Part shown: piece after piece, positions 54,563 through 63,101 of the stretch
How positions within the stretch are numbered: position 1 is the stretch's first letter
How the letters are laid out: each line of letters opens with the position of its first letter
Assembly (NCBI GenBank): GCA_044370415.1
Contig: JBILVO010000003.1
Location: forward strand, 1 to 64,000
Direction: 5' to 3'
DNA from: CAMCQY01 sp044370415
Lineage (GTDB): Bacteria; Planctomycetota; Planctomycetia; Pirellulales; UBA1268
DNA length: 64,000 nucleotides
Notes under the pieces: generated by a model
The model's input: the letters and a program-made list of their open reading frames with translations, nothing else
What the model was told of the DNA's origin: nothing
Database searches by the model: none
Position numbers and translations under genes: made by a program

Positions 54563-57286
54563 ATGCCCGCACCCATGACGACGACCGCTTCACTTCGCCG
54601 GGTTCTGCTGCTCGCCTCGCTGGCGGCCTGCCTGCTCCGCGTCGCAGCACTGCAGGCGGAGGAGGCCGCAGCGGCACCGCCGCCGGCAGCCGCCGCCGCG
54701 CCAGCCGCTGCAGCCAACACACCAGCAGCACCAGCAGCACCAGCAGCACCGGCGGCACCGGCGGCACCGGCGGCACCGGCGGCACCGGCGGCACCGCAGC
54801 CCGCTCCGGCCGCGGCGCCGGCTCCAGCGCCGCAGCCGCCAGCCGCGGCCGCGTCGGCACCGCCCGCGCCGGCCCCTGCCGCCGCGTTGGCCGCCGCGCC
54901 GGCCACGCCGCCGGCACCGGCCGCTCCGGCTGTCGTCGACGTGCGGGTCTATCCTCCCGCGGTGCACCTGTCGACGGCCCGCGACCGGCAATCGCTGGTC
55001 GTCCAGTCGGTCGACGCCTCGGGGGTGACCCGCGACGTGACCGGCCAGGCGACGTTCGCCGTCGAGCACGCCGACAAGGCCAGGCTCGACGGCCGCACGC
55101 TTCTGCCCTTGGCCGATGGCGACACGCAGTTGAATGTCACCGTCGCCGGCCGCACCGTGCAGGTGCCGGTGCACGTCGACCACGCCACGACCACCCCCGA
55201 CGTCAGCTTCCGGCTCGACGTGATGCCCGTGCTGATGCGGAACGGATGCAACGCCGGCAGTTGCCACGGCGCCGCCCGCGGCAAGGACGGTTTCCGCCTC
55301 TCGCTCTTCGGATTCGACCCGCAGGCCGACTACCACCGCCTCACGCGGGAGATCAGCGGCCGCCGGATCAACCGCGCCCTCCCGGAGGAGAGCCTGCTCC
55401 TCACGAAGGCCACGAACGTGGTGCCACACGGCGGCGGCGCGAAGATCAAGAAGGACGACGAGTACCACGCGACCCTGAAGCGGTGGCTCGAGGCCGGGGC
55501 GAAGAACGACCCCGGCGAGGTCCCCGCCGTGGTGGCGGTGGAGGTCTTCCCGCCGGAGGCCGTGCTCGACGGCATCGGCGCCACGCAGCAGCTCACCGTG
55601 CGGGCGAAATACGCCGACGGCACCGACCGCGACGTGACGTCATTGGCGGTCTTCCTCAGCAACAACGACAACTCGGCGAAGGTCGGCTCCGACGGCCTGG
55701 TCACGGCCGGGCAGCGGGGCGAGGCCTTCGTCATGGCGCGATTCGAGACCCACACCGTCGGCGTGCCGTTCATCACGCTGCCCGCCGGCTTGGCGTTCCA
55801 GTGGGCGAACCCTCCCGCCGCGAACGTCGTCGACGAGCTCGTGAACGAGAAGCTGCACAAGCTGCGGATCAACCCGTCGGCGGTCTGCAGCGACGCCGAA
55901 TTTCTCCGACGGGCCAGCATCGACATCTGCGGCGTGCTGCCGACGTCGGACGAGTACCGCTCCTTCATGGCCAGCACCGACCCGGAGAAGCGGGCGCACC
56001 TCGTCGACCAGCTCCTCACCCGCAAGGAGTTCGTCGACCTGTGGGTGATGAAGTGGGCCGAGCTGATGATGATCCGCACGGTCCAGAACCAGGTCAGCTA
56101 CAAGGCGATGCTGCTTTACTACAGCTGGCTGCAGGACCGGATCGAGGCGAACACGCCGATCGACCAGCTCGTGCAGGAACTGCTGGGGGCCAAGGGCGGC
56201 ACGTTCTCGAGCCCGGCCACGAACTACTTCCAGCACGAGCGCGACACGCTCAAGACGGCCGAGAACGTCGCCCAGGTCTTCATGGGGATGCGGATCCAGT
56301 GCGCCCAGTGCCACAACCATCCGTTCGACCGCTGGACGATGGACGACTACTACGGCTTCGCCAACTTCTTCGCCCAGATCGGCCGCAAGCAGGGGGAGGA
56401 CCCGCGGGAGACGATCATCTTCAATTCCGGCGGTGGCGACGTGAAGCACCCCGTCGGCGGCCGGGTCGTTCCGCCGAAGTTCCTCGGGGGCGCGTCGCCC
56501 GACACGAAGGGCAAGGACCGCCGCGAGATGCTGGCCGCCTGGCTGGCGTCGCCCGACAACCCGCACTTCGGCCGGAACCTCGCCAACATCGTCTGGGCCC
56601 ATTTCTTCGGCGCCGGCATCGTCGACGACGTGGACGACGTCCGCGTCAGCAATCCGCCGGTCAACGAGGAACTGCTCGACACGCTGGCGAAGCGGTTCGT
56701 GGAATCGAAGTACGACTTCAAGAAGCTGATCCGCGACATCTGCACCTCGCAGACGTACCAGCGTTCGACCCATGCCAACGAGACCAACGCGGACGACACC
56801 CGCAACTTCTCCAAATCCCAGCTGAGGCGGGTGCGGGCCGAGGTGCTGCTCGACATGGTGACGGCGGTGACCGACACCAAGAACAAGTTCGCCGGGCTGC
56901 CGCTGGGCGCCCGTGCGGTGCAGATCGCCGACGGCAACACGAGCACCTACTTCCTCACGACGTTTGGTCGGGCGACGCGGGCGACGGCCTGCTCTTGCGA
57001 GGTGAAGATGGAGCCCAACCTCTCGCAGGCGCTCCACCTGCTCAACGGCGACACGCTCGCCGAGAAGATCAGGTCGGGCGGCGTGATCAACAAGATGCTC
57101 GACGCGAAGGTGCCGCTGGAGAAGATCGTCGAGGACCTCTACCTGCGGACGCTGACCCGGCCCCCCACCGACAAGGAACGGCAGGGACTGCTGGCCATCC
57201 TCAAGGACGAGCCCGATCCGCAGGCAGCGCTCGAGGATGCCTTCTGGGCGATCCTCAACTCGCGGGAATTCGTCTTCAACCACTGA
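54563..57286 (+). CDS. DUF1549/DUF1553 (PSCyt2-PSD1) secreted cytochrome-like protein
   Basis: A 907-residue protein: signal peptide (about 1-33), a long Ala/Pro low-complexity part (to about 120), a Big_2-like domain, a heme-like motif C-X4-C-H (C229...C234-H), a second Big_2-like domain (about 325-410), then PSCyt2 (DUF1549) with a CxxCH (Cys580-Ala-Gln-Cys583-His584) and PSD1 (DUF1553) to the end (R-P-P-T-D-K-E-R and R-E-F-V-F-N-H). The C-x4-C-H form is not a standard heme c site, but is usual in this family. Electron transfer or a secreted catabolic role is assumed for the group. GTG 54560 and ATG 54575 are alternative starts. Confidence 0.92.
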   Translation: MPAPMTTTASLRRVLLLASLAACLLRVAALQAEEAAAAPPPAAAAAPAAAANTPAAPAAPAAPAAPAAPAAPAAPAAPQPAPAAAPAPAPQPPAAAASAPPAPAPAAALAAAPATPPAPAAPAVVDVRVYPPAVHLSTARDRQSLVVQSVDASGVTRDVTGQATFAVEHADKARLDGRTLLPLADGDTQLNVTVAGRTVQVPVHVDHATTTPDVSFRLDVMPVLMRNGCNAGSCHGAARGKDGFRLSLFGFDPQADYHRLTREISGRRINRALPEESLLLTKATNVVPHGGGAKIKKDDEYHATLKRWLEAGAKNDPGEVPAVVAVEVFPPEAVLDGIGATQQLTVRAKYADGTDRDVTSLAVFLSNNDNSAKVGSDGLVTAGQRGEAFVMARFETHTVGVPFITLPAGLAFQWANPPAANVVDELVNEKLHKLRINPSAVCSDAEFLRRASIDICGVLPTSDEYRSFMASTDPEKRAHLVDQLLTRKEFVDLWVMKWAELMMIRTVQNQVSYKAMLLYYSWLQDRIEANTPIDQLVQELLGAKGGTFSSPATNYFQHERDTLKTAENVAQVFMGMRIQCAQCHNHPFDRWTMDDYYGFANFFAQIGRKQGEDPRETIIFNSGGGDVKHPVGGRVVPPKFLGGASPDTKGKDRREMLAAWLASPDNPHFGRNLANIVWAHFFGAGIVDDVDDVRVSNPPVNEELLDTLAKRFVESKYDFKKLIRDICTSQTYQRSTHANETNADDTRNFSKSQLRRVRAEVLLDMVTAVTDTKNKFAGLPLGARAVQIADGNTSTYFLTTFGRATRATACSCEVKMEPNLSQALHLLNGDTLAEKIRSGGVINKMLDAKVPLEKIVEDLYLRTLTRPPTDKERQGLLAILKDEPDPQAALEDAFWAILNSREFVFNH
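54722..54793. repeat. Nine-base microsatellite, 8 units (Pro-Ala-Ala)
   Basis: Three CCA-GCA-GCA units are followed by five CCG-GCG-GCA units inside the DUF1549 gene, coding for (Pro-Ala-Ala)8. The unit is a multiple of three, so slippage changes length but not frame. The switch from CCA to CCG units shows two amplification steps. Confidence 0.9.
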
Positions 57287-57347
57287 CCGAACGGTTTCCG
57301 ACCCTCCTGCCGGCCGCAGCGTCGCCGACGTAAGCCGCCCTCCAGCC

Positions 57348-60098
57348 ATGAACACCAGGCGATCGTTCCGTCTCCTCGCGGCGGCGTGCCTGTGCGCCGT
57401 GGCTGCCGGCGCCGTGGGGCGGTCCGACGAGAAGGTGACCTATCAGGATCACGCGTTGCCGGTCCTGCGGCAGCGGTGCGGGAGCTGCCACAACGCCGAC
57501 AAGAAGACCGGCGGGCTCGACGTGACGAGCTTCAGCGCGATCATGCAGGGAGGCGGGTCGGGCGACGTGCTGGTGTCGGGTGACGCCGCGAAGAGCTATC
57601 TCTTCCGCGTGGTCAACCACGACGACGAGCCCACGATGCCGCCCGACGCACCGCCGATTCCCGAAGCCGAGCGGAAGGTGCTGCGGTCGTGGATCGACGG
57701 CGGGCTGCTGGAGAACAAGGGGAGCGTGGCGGTTGCGCCGCCGAAGAAGGTCGACGTGGCCATGGCCACGCCGGCGGGCGAGCGGCCCGCCGTGCCGCCA
57801 CTGCCCGCGCACCTGCCGCTCGAGCCGGCCACGCGGACCGCGGCGGTCGACGCCTGCAGTTCCATCGCAATCAGCCCCTGGGCACCGCTCGCCGCCGTCT
57901 GCGGCCAGAAGCAGGTGCTGCTCTACCGCACCGACTCGCTGCAGCCGGCGGGCGTCCTCGCCTTTCCCGAGGGCCGGCCCCACGTGGTGCGGTTCAGCAG
58001 GGGCGGCGGGCTGGTGCTGGCGGGCGGCGGCGTGGGGGCGGCCAGCGGCCGCGTCGTCGTCTGGAACGTGAAGAACGGGCGGCGCGTGCGGGCCGTCGGC
58101 GACGAGGCCGACGCCGTGCTGGCGGCCGACATCAGCCCCGACCAGCGGCTCGTCGCCCTGGGCGGCCCGCAGCGAGTGGTCCGCATCTTCTCGCTCGAGA
58201 CCGGCGGCAAGCTGCACGACCTGGTGAAGCACACCGACTGGGTGCAGTCCGTGGCGTTCAGCCCCGACGGCGTCCTGGTGGCGACGGCCGACCGCAGCGG
58301 CGGCGTGCACGTCTGGGAGGCCGTGAGCGGACGGGACTACCTCGCGCTGCAGGCTCATCCCGCCAGCGTGACGAGCGTCGCCTGGCGCGGAGACTCGAAC
58401 CTCATCGCCACCGCCTGCGAGGACGGCCAGATCCGCCTCTGGGAGCCGGCCAACGGCGGCCAGGTGAAGGCCTGGGCGGCGCACCCCGGCGGCGTCGCCT
58501 CCGTCGGATTCACCCGCGACGGACGGATCGTGTCGGTGGGACGCGACAAGGTGCCGAAGCTCTGGAAGTCGGATGGAACGCAGGAGCGGGCGTTCGAGCC
58601 GTGCGCCGACATCGGACTGGCCGCGGCGATCTGCGACGAGACCAACCGGCTCGTGGTGGGCGATTGGACTGGCGAAATCCGCGTCTGGAATGCAGCCGAT
58701 GGTGCCCGCGTTGGCAGCCTCGATGCCAATCCGCCGCGGCTGGCCGAACGGCTGGCAGGTGCGGAGCAGGCCGTGCAGGCACGTTCCGCGGAACTGGCCG
58801 GCGAAGAGAAGCAGATCACTCCCGTCCTGGCCCAGGCCGTGGCCCAGGGAGCGGCGGCGGGCACGCAGCGGGAGGCCGTGGTCGGCGAGGCCGCCATGGC
58901 AGAGTCCAAGCTCGCCGAGGCCCAGAAGCAGGCCGACGCGGCGGCCGCCGTCGCCGCGGCTGCGCAGAAGTCACAGGCCGAGGCCGCTGCCGCCGTGCCC
59001 GCGCTGGAGCAGCAGGTGCAGGCCGCCGTCGCGGATGCGACGAAGGCCGGCGAGGCGGTCGCTCAGGCCGGTGAGGATGCCGTCAAGAAGGAGGCGGCCC
59101 AGCAGGCGGTCGTCGCCGCGCAGGCGAAGCAGGCCGAGGCCCAGGGCAAGCTCGACGGACACAAGGCGATGGTCGGGAAGCTCGCAGAGGCGGCGGCCGC
59201 CGCCTCTCAGGCGGCCAACGCAGCCCTGCCCCCGCGCGACCAGGCGAAGGCGGTGGTGGACGCCGCCAAGAAGAAGCTCGAGCAGGCCGACGCGGCGATC
59301 GCGGCCGCCAAGCAGCAGCAGTCACAGCTGGAGGCCAAGCTCACCGATCTCAAAAACCGCGTCGCCGCCGCGACGGCCGAACAGGCACGCTGGAAGGCGG
59401 AACTCGAATTCCAGGCGGGCTACGACAAGGTCTTCGCCGAACTGCGAGAGCGGGAGCAGGGGGTGGAACAGGCGGAGGCGGACGTGGCTGCCGCGGATGC
59501 CAAGCGGCAGGCGGAGGAGCAGGTGCGGCTGACGCACGTCGCCAAGCGGGACGGTTTTCAGAAGCAGATCGACTCCCTGAACGCCATGATCGCCACCGCC
59601 GAGAAGGAGTCGCAGGATCTCACCGCCCAGATCGGAAAGCGCGGCGGTGAACTGGCGGCCGTGCAGGCCGCGATCGGGCAGGCGCAGCAGGCGGTGGGGG
59701 CGCTGGAGGCCTCCGGCAAGAGCCTGCAGGAGGGGCTGGCGGCACAGCCCGCCGACGCCGAATTGAAGGCCGCCCAGGCTGCCCTGGTCGCGGCCGTGCA
59801 GGCCAAGCAGGGGCAGATCAAGCAGAAGCAGGAGATGCTGGCGGCGATGACCGCCGAGAAGGCCGGCTGGGAGCAGGGTGTTGTGGCCCGGCGTGCCGCC
59901 GTGGAGACGCACACGATGGGGATCGCCGCAGCGACCACCGCCATGCAGGAGGCCGCCAAGCCGATGGAGGCGGCGACCCAGGCCGTCGCGGCGGCGGCGA
60001 AGGTGGTCGAGGAGAAGCGGGCGGTCGTGGCCCAGCGGCAGCAGGAGCTCGACGCGGTCGGCCGTCGGCTCGACGCGGTGCAGGGGATAGCCGGCTGA
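57348..60098 (+). CDS. Cytochrome c (PSC1)-WD40 protein with long coiled-coil tail
   Basis: A 916-residue secreted protein. Signal peptide (about 1-25), a PSC1 cytochrome c domain with C44-G-S-C47-H48 and M-P-P-D-A-P as distal-ligand region, six or seven WD40 repeats (about 155-450; V-Q-S-V-A-F-S-P-D-G and I-R-L-W-E-P are typical), and then about 450 residues of Ala/Gln/Lys-rich heptad sequence predicted as coiled coil. The combination with a long coiled coil is striking: the heme domain may be held on a stalk or span the periplasm. It is the last gene of the DUF1501 operon. Confidence 0.87.
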   Translation: MNTRRSFRLLAAACLCAVAAGAVGRSDEKVTYQDHALPVLRQRCGSCHNADKKTGGLDVTSFSAIMQGGGSGDVLVSGDAAKSYLFRVVNHDDEPTMPPDAPPIPEAERKVLRSWIDGGLLENKGSVAVAPPKKVDVAMATPAGERPAVPPLPAHLPLEPATRTAAVDACSSIAISPWAPLAAVCGQKQVLLYRTDSLQPAGVLAFPEGRPHVVRFSRGGGLVLAGGGVGAASGRVVVWNVKNGRRVRAVGDEADAVLAADISPDQRLVALGGPQRVVRIFSLETGGKLHDLVKHTDWVQSVAFSPDGVLVATADRSGGVHVWEAVSGRDYLALQAHPASVTSVAWRGDSNLIATACEDGQIRLWEPANGGQVKAWAAHPGGVASVGFTRDGRIVSVGRDKVPKLWKSDGTQERAFEPCADIGLAAAICDETNRLVVGDWTGEIRVWNAADGARVGSLDANPPRLAERLAGAEQAVQARSAELAGEEKQITPVLAQAVAQGAAAGTQREAVVGEAAMAESKLAEAQKQADAAAAVAAAAQKSQAEAAAAVPALEQQVQAAVADATKAGEAVAQAGEDAVKKEAAQQAVVAAQAKQAEAQGKLDGHKAMVGKLAEAAAAASQAANAALPPRDQAKAVVDAAKKKLEQADAAIAAAKQQQSQLEAKLTDLKNRVAAATAEQARWKAELEFQAGYDKVFAELREREQGVEQAEADVAAADAKRQAEEQVRLTHVAKRDGFQKQIDSLNAMIATAEKESQDLTAQIGKRGGELAAVQAAIGQAQQAVGALEASGKSLQEGLAAQPADAELKAAQAALVAAVQAKQGQIKQKQEMLAAMTAEKAGWEQGVVARRAAVETHTMGIAAATTAMQEAAKPMEAATQAVAAAAKVVEEKRAVVAQRQQELDAVGRRLDAVQGIAG

Positions 60099-60119
60099 GC
60101 CCGTCCTATACTCGACGGG

Positions 60120-62711
60120 ATGAACACCGGCACGCCACCACCGACCACGACGACCGTCGCAGTGCCGCCCCCGGTGCCGATAGGCGGGCGGTTCGCCCCC
60201 GAGCTGCTCGCGCCCGCCGGTGACTGGGAGTGCGTGGCCGCCGCCATCGAGAACGGTGCCGACGCCGTCTACTTCGGCCTCGACACGGGATTCAACGCCC
60301 GAGCCCGTGCCGCGAACTTCCCGCTGGCCGACCTGCCGCGGCTCATGCACACGCTCCATCGCCGTGGCGTGAAGGGGTATGCGACCCTCAACACGCTGGT
60401 GTTCAGCGACGAGCTTGCGGAGTTCGAGCGGGTGGTCGTGGCCATCGCCGAGGCGGGTGTCGACGCGGTGCTTCTCCAGGACGTCGGCGCCGCGCTCCTG
60501 GTCCGTGAGATCTGTCCCGACCTGCCGATGCACGCCTCGACGCAGATGACGCTCACCAGCGCCGAGTGCATCGCCGTCGCCGAGACGCTCGGCATGTGCC
60601 GCGTGGTGGCCGCCCGGGAGCTCTCCATCGACGAGATCCGGGAGATTCACCGGAAGACGTCGATGCCGCTGGAAGTGTTCGTGCACGGGGCGCTCTGCGT
60701 CGCGTATTCCGGCCAGTGCCTCACGAGCGAGTCGCTGGGGGGACGCAGCGCCAACCGCGGCCAGTGCGCCCAGGCCTGCCGGCTGCCGTACGACCTCATC
60801 TGCGACGGGAAGGACGTCGACCTTGGCGACCGCAGGTACCTGCTCTCGCCTCAGGACCTGGCGGCCTACGCCCTCGTGCCCGAGCTGATCGCGGCCGGCG
60901 TGGCATCGTTCAAGATCGAGGGCCGGCTCAAGGCGCCGGAATACGTCGCCACGATCACGCGGCACTATCGGGCTGCGATCGATGCGGCGATCGCGGCACG
61001 GCCCGTGGAGTTCACACGCCGCGACGTCGAGGAGATGGAGCTCTCCTTCTCGCGCGGATTCTCGCCCGGCTGGCTCGGGGGCTGTGACCACAAGATGCTC
61101 GTGCCGGCCACGAGCAGCGCGAAGCGGGGCGTGCGGCTCGGAGCCGTCGTGGCCGTCCGCGGCGAGCGGGTGACCGTCGACCTCGTCACCGGCATCAAGC
61201 GGGGCGACGGCGTGGCGTTCGAGTGCGGCGAGGCGACGGCCGACGGCGGCGGCCAGCGGGGCGGCCGCGTCTACGAGGTGTTCCAAAGGGGCCGTTCCGT
61301 GACGGAGGAGGTCGAGGCCGGTCCGGTCGATCTGACCTTCGGCAGAGGGGTGGTCGATCTGGCGGTCCTGCGGCCGGGGCAGGCCGTGTGGAAGACGGAC
61401 GATCCACAGCTGACGACGCGGCTGCGACGGACGTTCGCGGCGGCCGATCCACAGCGGCGGCGCGCGGTGGACATGCACGTGACGGTCACCGTCGGTGAGC
61501 CCGTCCGCGTCATCGCGAGCACTCCCGACGGCTCCATCCGCTGCGAGGTGGCCACGGCCGACCTGGCTCAGGAGGCGGTGCGGCACGCGATCGACGAGCA
61601 GGTGCTCCGCGACCAGCTTGGCCGGCTCGGGGGCACGCCCTACGAACTCGGCAAGCTGACCGCGGTCATCGCCGGCCGGCCGATGGTGCCCTTCAGCGTG
61701 CTCGGGAGGCTCCGCCACGACATCGTGGCGGCGCTCGAGGCCGCAGCCACCGCACCGGTGCCACGGCGGATACGTCCGACGGGCGGTGGCCGGCCAGCGC
61801 CCGGCCCGCACGGTGACGCGAGCTCTGCCGCCGCGATCCGGGGCTCCCGGCCCCCGGAGCTGCACGTCCTCGTGCGTTCGCTCGATCAGCTCCGGGCCGT
61901 GCTCGAAGTCGGCGAGCGACGGGTCTACGCCGATTTCGCCGACATCCGCCGCTACGGCGACGCCGTGGCCGCCTGCCGGGCCGCGTCGGCCACGATCCAC
62001 CTCGCCACGCCGCGGATCCAGAAGCCGGATGAGATGGGCATCTTTCGCGTGCTCGCCAAACCGCGGCCCGATGGAATCCTGGTGAGGACGTTCTCGGGGC
62101 TGCGCTTCTTTCGCGACCAGGGCGTGCCGGTGGTCGGCGACTTCTCGCTCAACGTCGCCAACGAGCGGACTGCCGGGTTCCTGATGGAGGAGGGGCTGGA
62201 ACGCGTGACGGCCTCGTACGACCTCAACCGCGACCAGCTCCTGGCGCTGGTGGCCGCGACGCCGTCGGAATGGCTCGAGGTGGTCATCCACCAGCACATG
62301 CCGATGTTTCACATGGAGCACTGCGTCTTCTGCGCCGTGCTTTCGCCGGGCACGAACAAGACCAACTGCGGCAGGCCGTGCGACGACCACGTCGTAAAGC
62401 TGCGCGATCGGATCGGCGTGGAGCACCTGCTCACCGCCGACGTCGGCTGTCGCAACACGCTTTACAACGCCGTGCCGCAGAGCGCCGCCGAGGCGGTGCC
62501 GCAGCTGGTGGCGCGGGGCGTCGGCCACTATCGCGTGGAGCTGCTCGATGAGGAGGGGGACGCGATCCGCGACGTCGTCCGGGGCTATCGCGACCTGCTG
62601 GCCGGCAGAACGACCGGCAGGGAGGTGTGGAGCAGGCTCAGGGCGTCCAATCGCGTGGGCGTGACCCGCGGCACGCTCGAGGAGCGGCGCGACCCGCTGG
62701 CGATCCTGTGA
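60120..62711 (+). CDS. Large peptidase U32 family protein (RlhA-like, with DUF3656)
   Basis: An 863-residue protein. The U32 domain has A-P-A-G-D-W at about residue 31, H-A-S-T-Q-M-T at about 140, and the signature E-V-F-V-H-G-A-L-C-x4-S-G-Q-C near 186-201, with two more Cys (G-Q-C-A-Q-A-C) downstream, a set that holds an iron-sulfur cluster in RlhA/TrhP-type enzymes for prephenate-dependent RNA hydroxylation. A DUF3656-like region follows, and a second half (from about 590) with its own cluster C-V-F-C-A...N-C-G-R-P-C. So RNA modification is more likely than proteolysis, although the family name says peptidase. Confidence 0.86.
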   Translation: MNTGTPPPTTTTVAVPPPVPIGGRFAPELLAPAGDWECVAAAIENGADAVYFGLDTGFNARARAANFPLADLPRLMHTLHRRGVKGYATLNTLVFSDELAEFERVVVAIAEAGVDAVLLQDVGAALLVREICPDLPMHASTQMTLTSAECIAVAETLGMCRVVAARELSIDEIREIHRKTSMPLEVFVHGALCVAYSGQCLTSESLGGRSANRGQCAQACRLPYDLICDGKDVDLGDRRYLLSPQDLAAYALVPELIAAGVASFKIEGRLKAPEYVATITRHYRAAIDAAIAARPVEFTRRDVEEMELSFSRGFSPGWLGGCDHKMLVPATSSAKRGVRLGAVVAVRGERVTVDLVTGIKRGDGVAFECGEATADGGGQRGGRVYEVFQRGRSVTEEVEAGPVDLTFGRGVVDLAVLRPGQAVWKTDDPQLTTRLRRTFAAADPQRRRAVDMHVTVTVGEPVRVIASTPDGSIRCEVATADLAQEAVRHAIDEQVLRDQLGRLGGTPYELGKLTAVIAGRPMVPFSVLGRLRHDIVAALEAAATAPVPRRIRPTGGGRPAPGPHGDASSAAAIRGSRPPELHVLVRSLDQLRAVLEVGERRVYADFADIRRYGDAVAACRAASATIHLATPRIQKPDEMGIFRVLAKPRPDGILVRTFSGLRFFRDQGVPVVGDFSLNVANERTAGFLMEEGLERVTASYDLNRDQLLALVAATPSEWLEVVIHQHMPMFHMEHCVFCAVLSPGTNKTNCGRPCDDHVVKLRDRIGVEHLLTADVGCRNTLYNAVPQSAAEAVPQLVARGVGHYRVELLDEEGDAIRDVVRGYRDLLAGRTTGREVWSRLRASNRVGVTRGTLEERRDPLAIL

Positions 62712-63101
62712 GCCATCCGCAGGGCTGAACGCAGCAGGGTTCAATCCGCAGCGGACGATGACCGGAACAGACCACGACGTCCACGATCGCCCCAGAGTGC
62801 GAAGGCAGCCGCAGCCGGGGAAGGAAGGGGCCGGCGGGCCGAAATTCGGCGCACTTCCCGACACAATTCGCGGTTTTCAGGCGGCGGTTGGCGTCGGGCC
62901 TGAACCAATCGGGCGGACTTTTCCGGCTGCTTGCATCCCCCCTTTCCAGGCCGTAAGACAGACCGTTTCGAAGCTGGCGGCCGTGGGTCCCCGATCGTCG
63001 GTGACCGCGCGACTCGACGGCTCGGCAGGAAGACCACCGACGGCTTCGAGACATCCTGCCGGACTGTCCGACTTCCTTTTTTCTTCTGGAGACGATTGAT
63101 C
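62712..63101. other. Intergenic region before the DUF937-like gene
   Basis: 390 bp without a believable gene. An inverted repeat GGCAGGA (63024-63030) / TCCTGCC (63054-63060) precedes a T-rich stretch at 63077-63082; it is too far from the U32 stop and too loosely spaced to call a terminator. GGAG at 63088-63091 serves the next gene. Confidence 0.4.

Noticed and set aside
54722..54793. Phase-variable microsatellite
   Set aside because: The unit is 9 bp, so slippage alters only the number of Pro-Ala-Ala units and cannot switch the gene off.
59322..62864. Minus-strand open frame of 1180 codons across the U32 and cytochrome genes
   Set aside because: It is antisense to two well-supported genes, has Arg/His/Asp-rich composition without domains, and is explained by the high GC content that removes stop codons.
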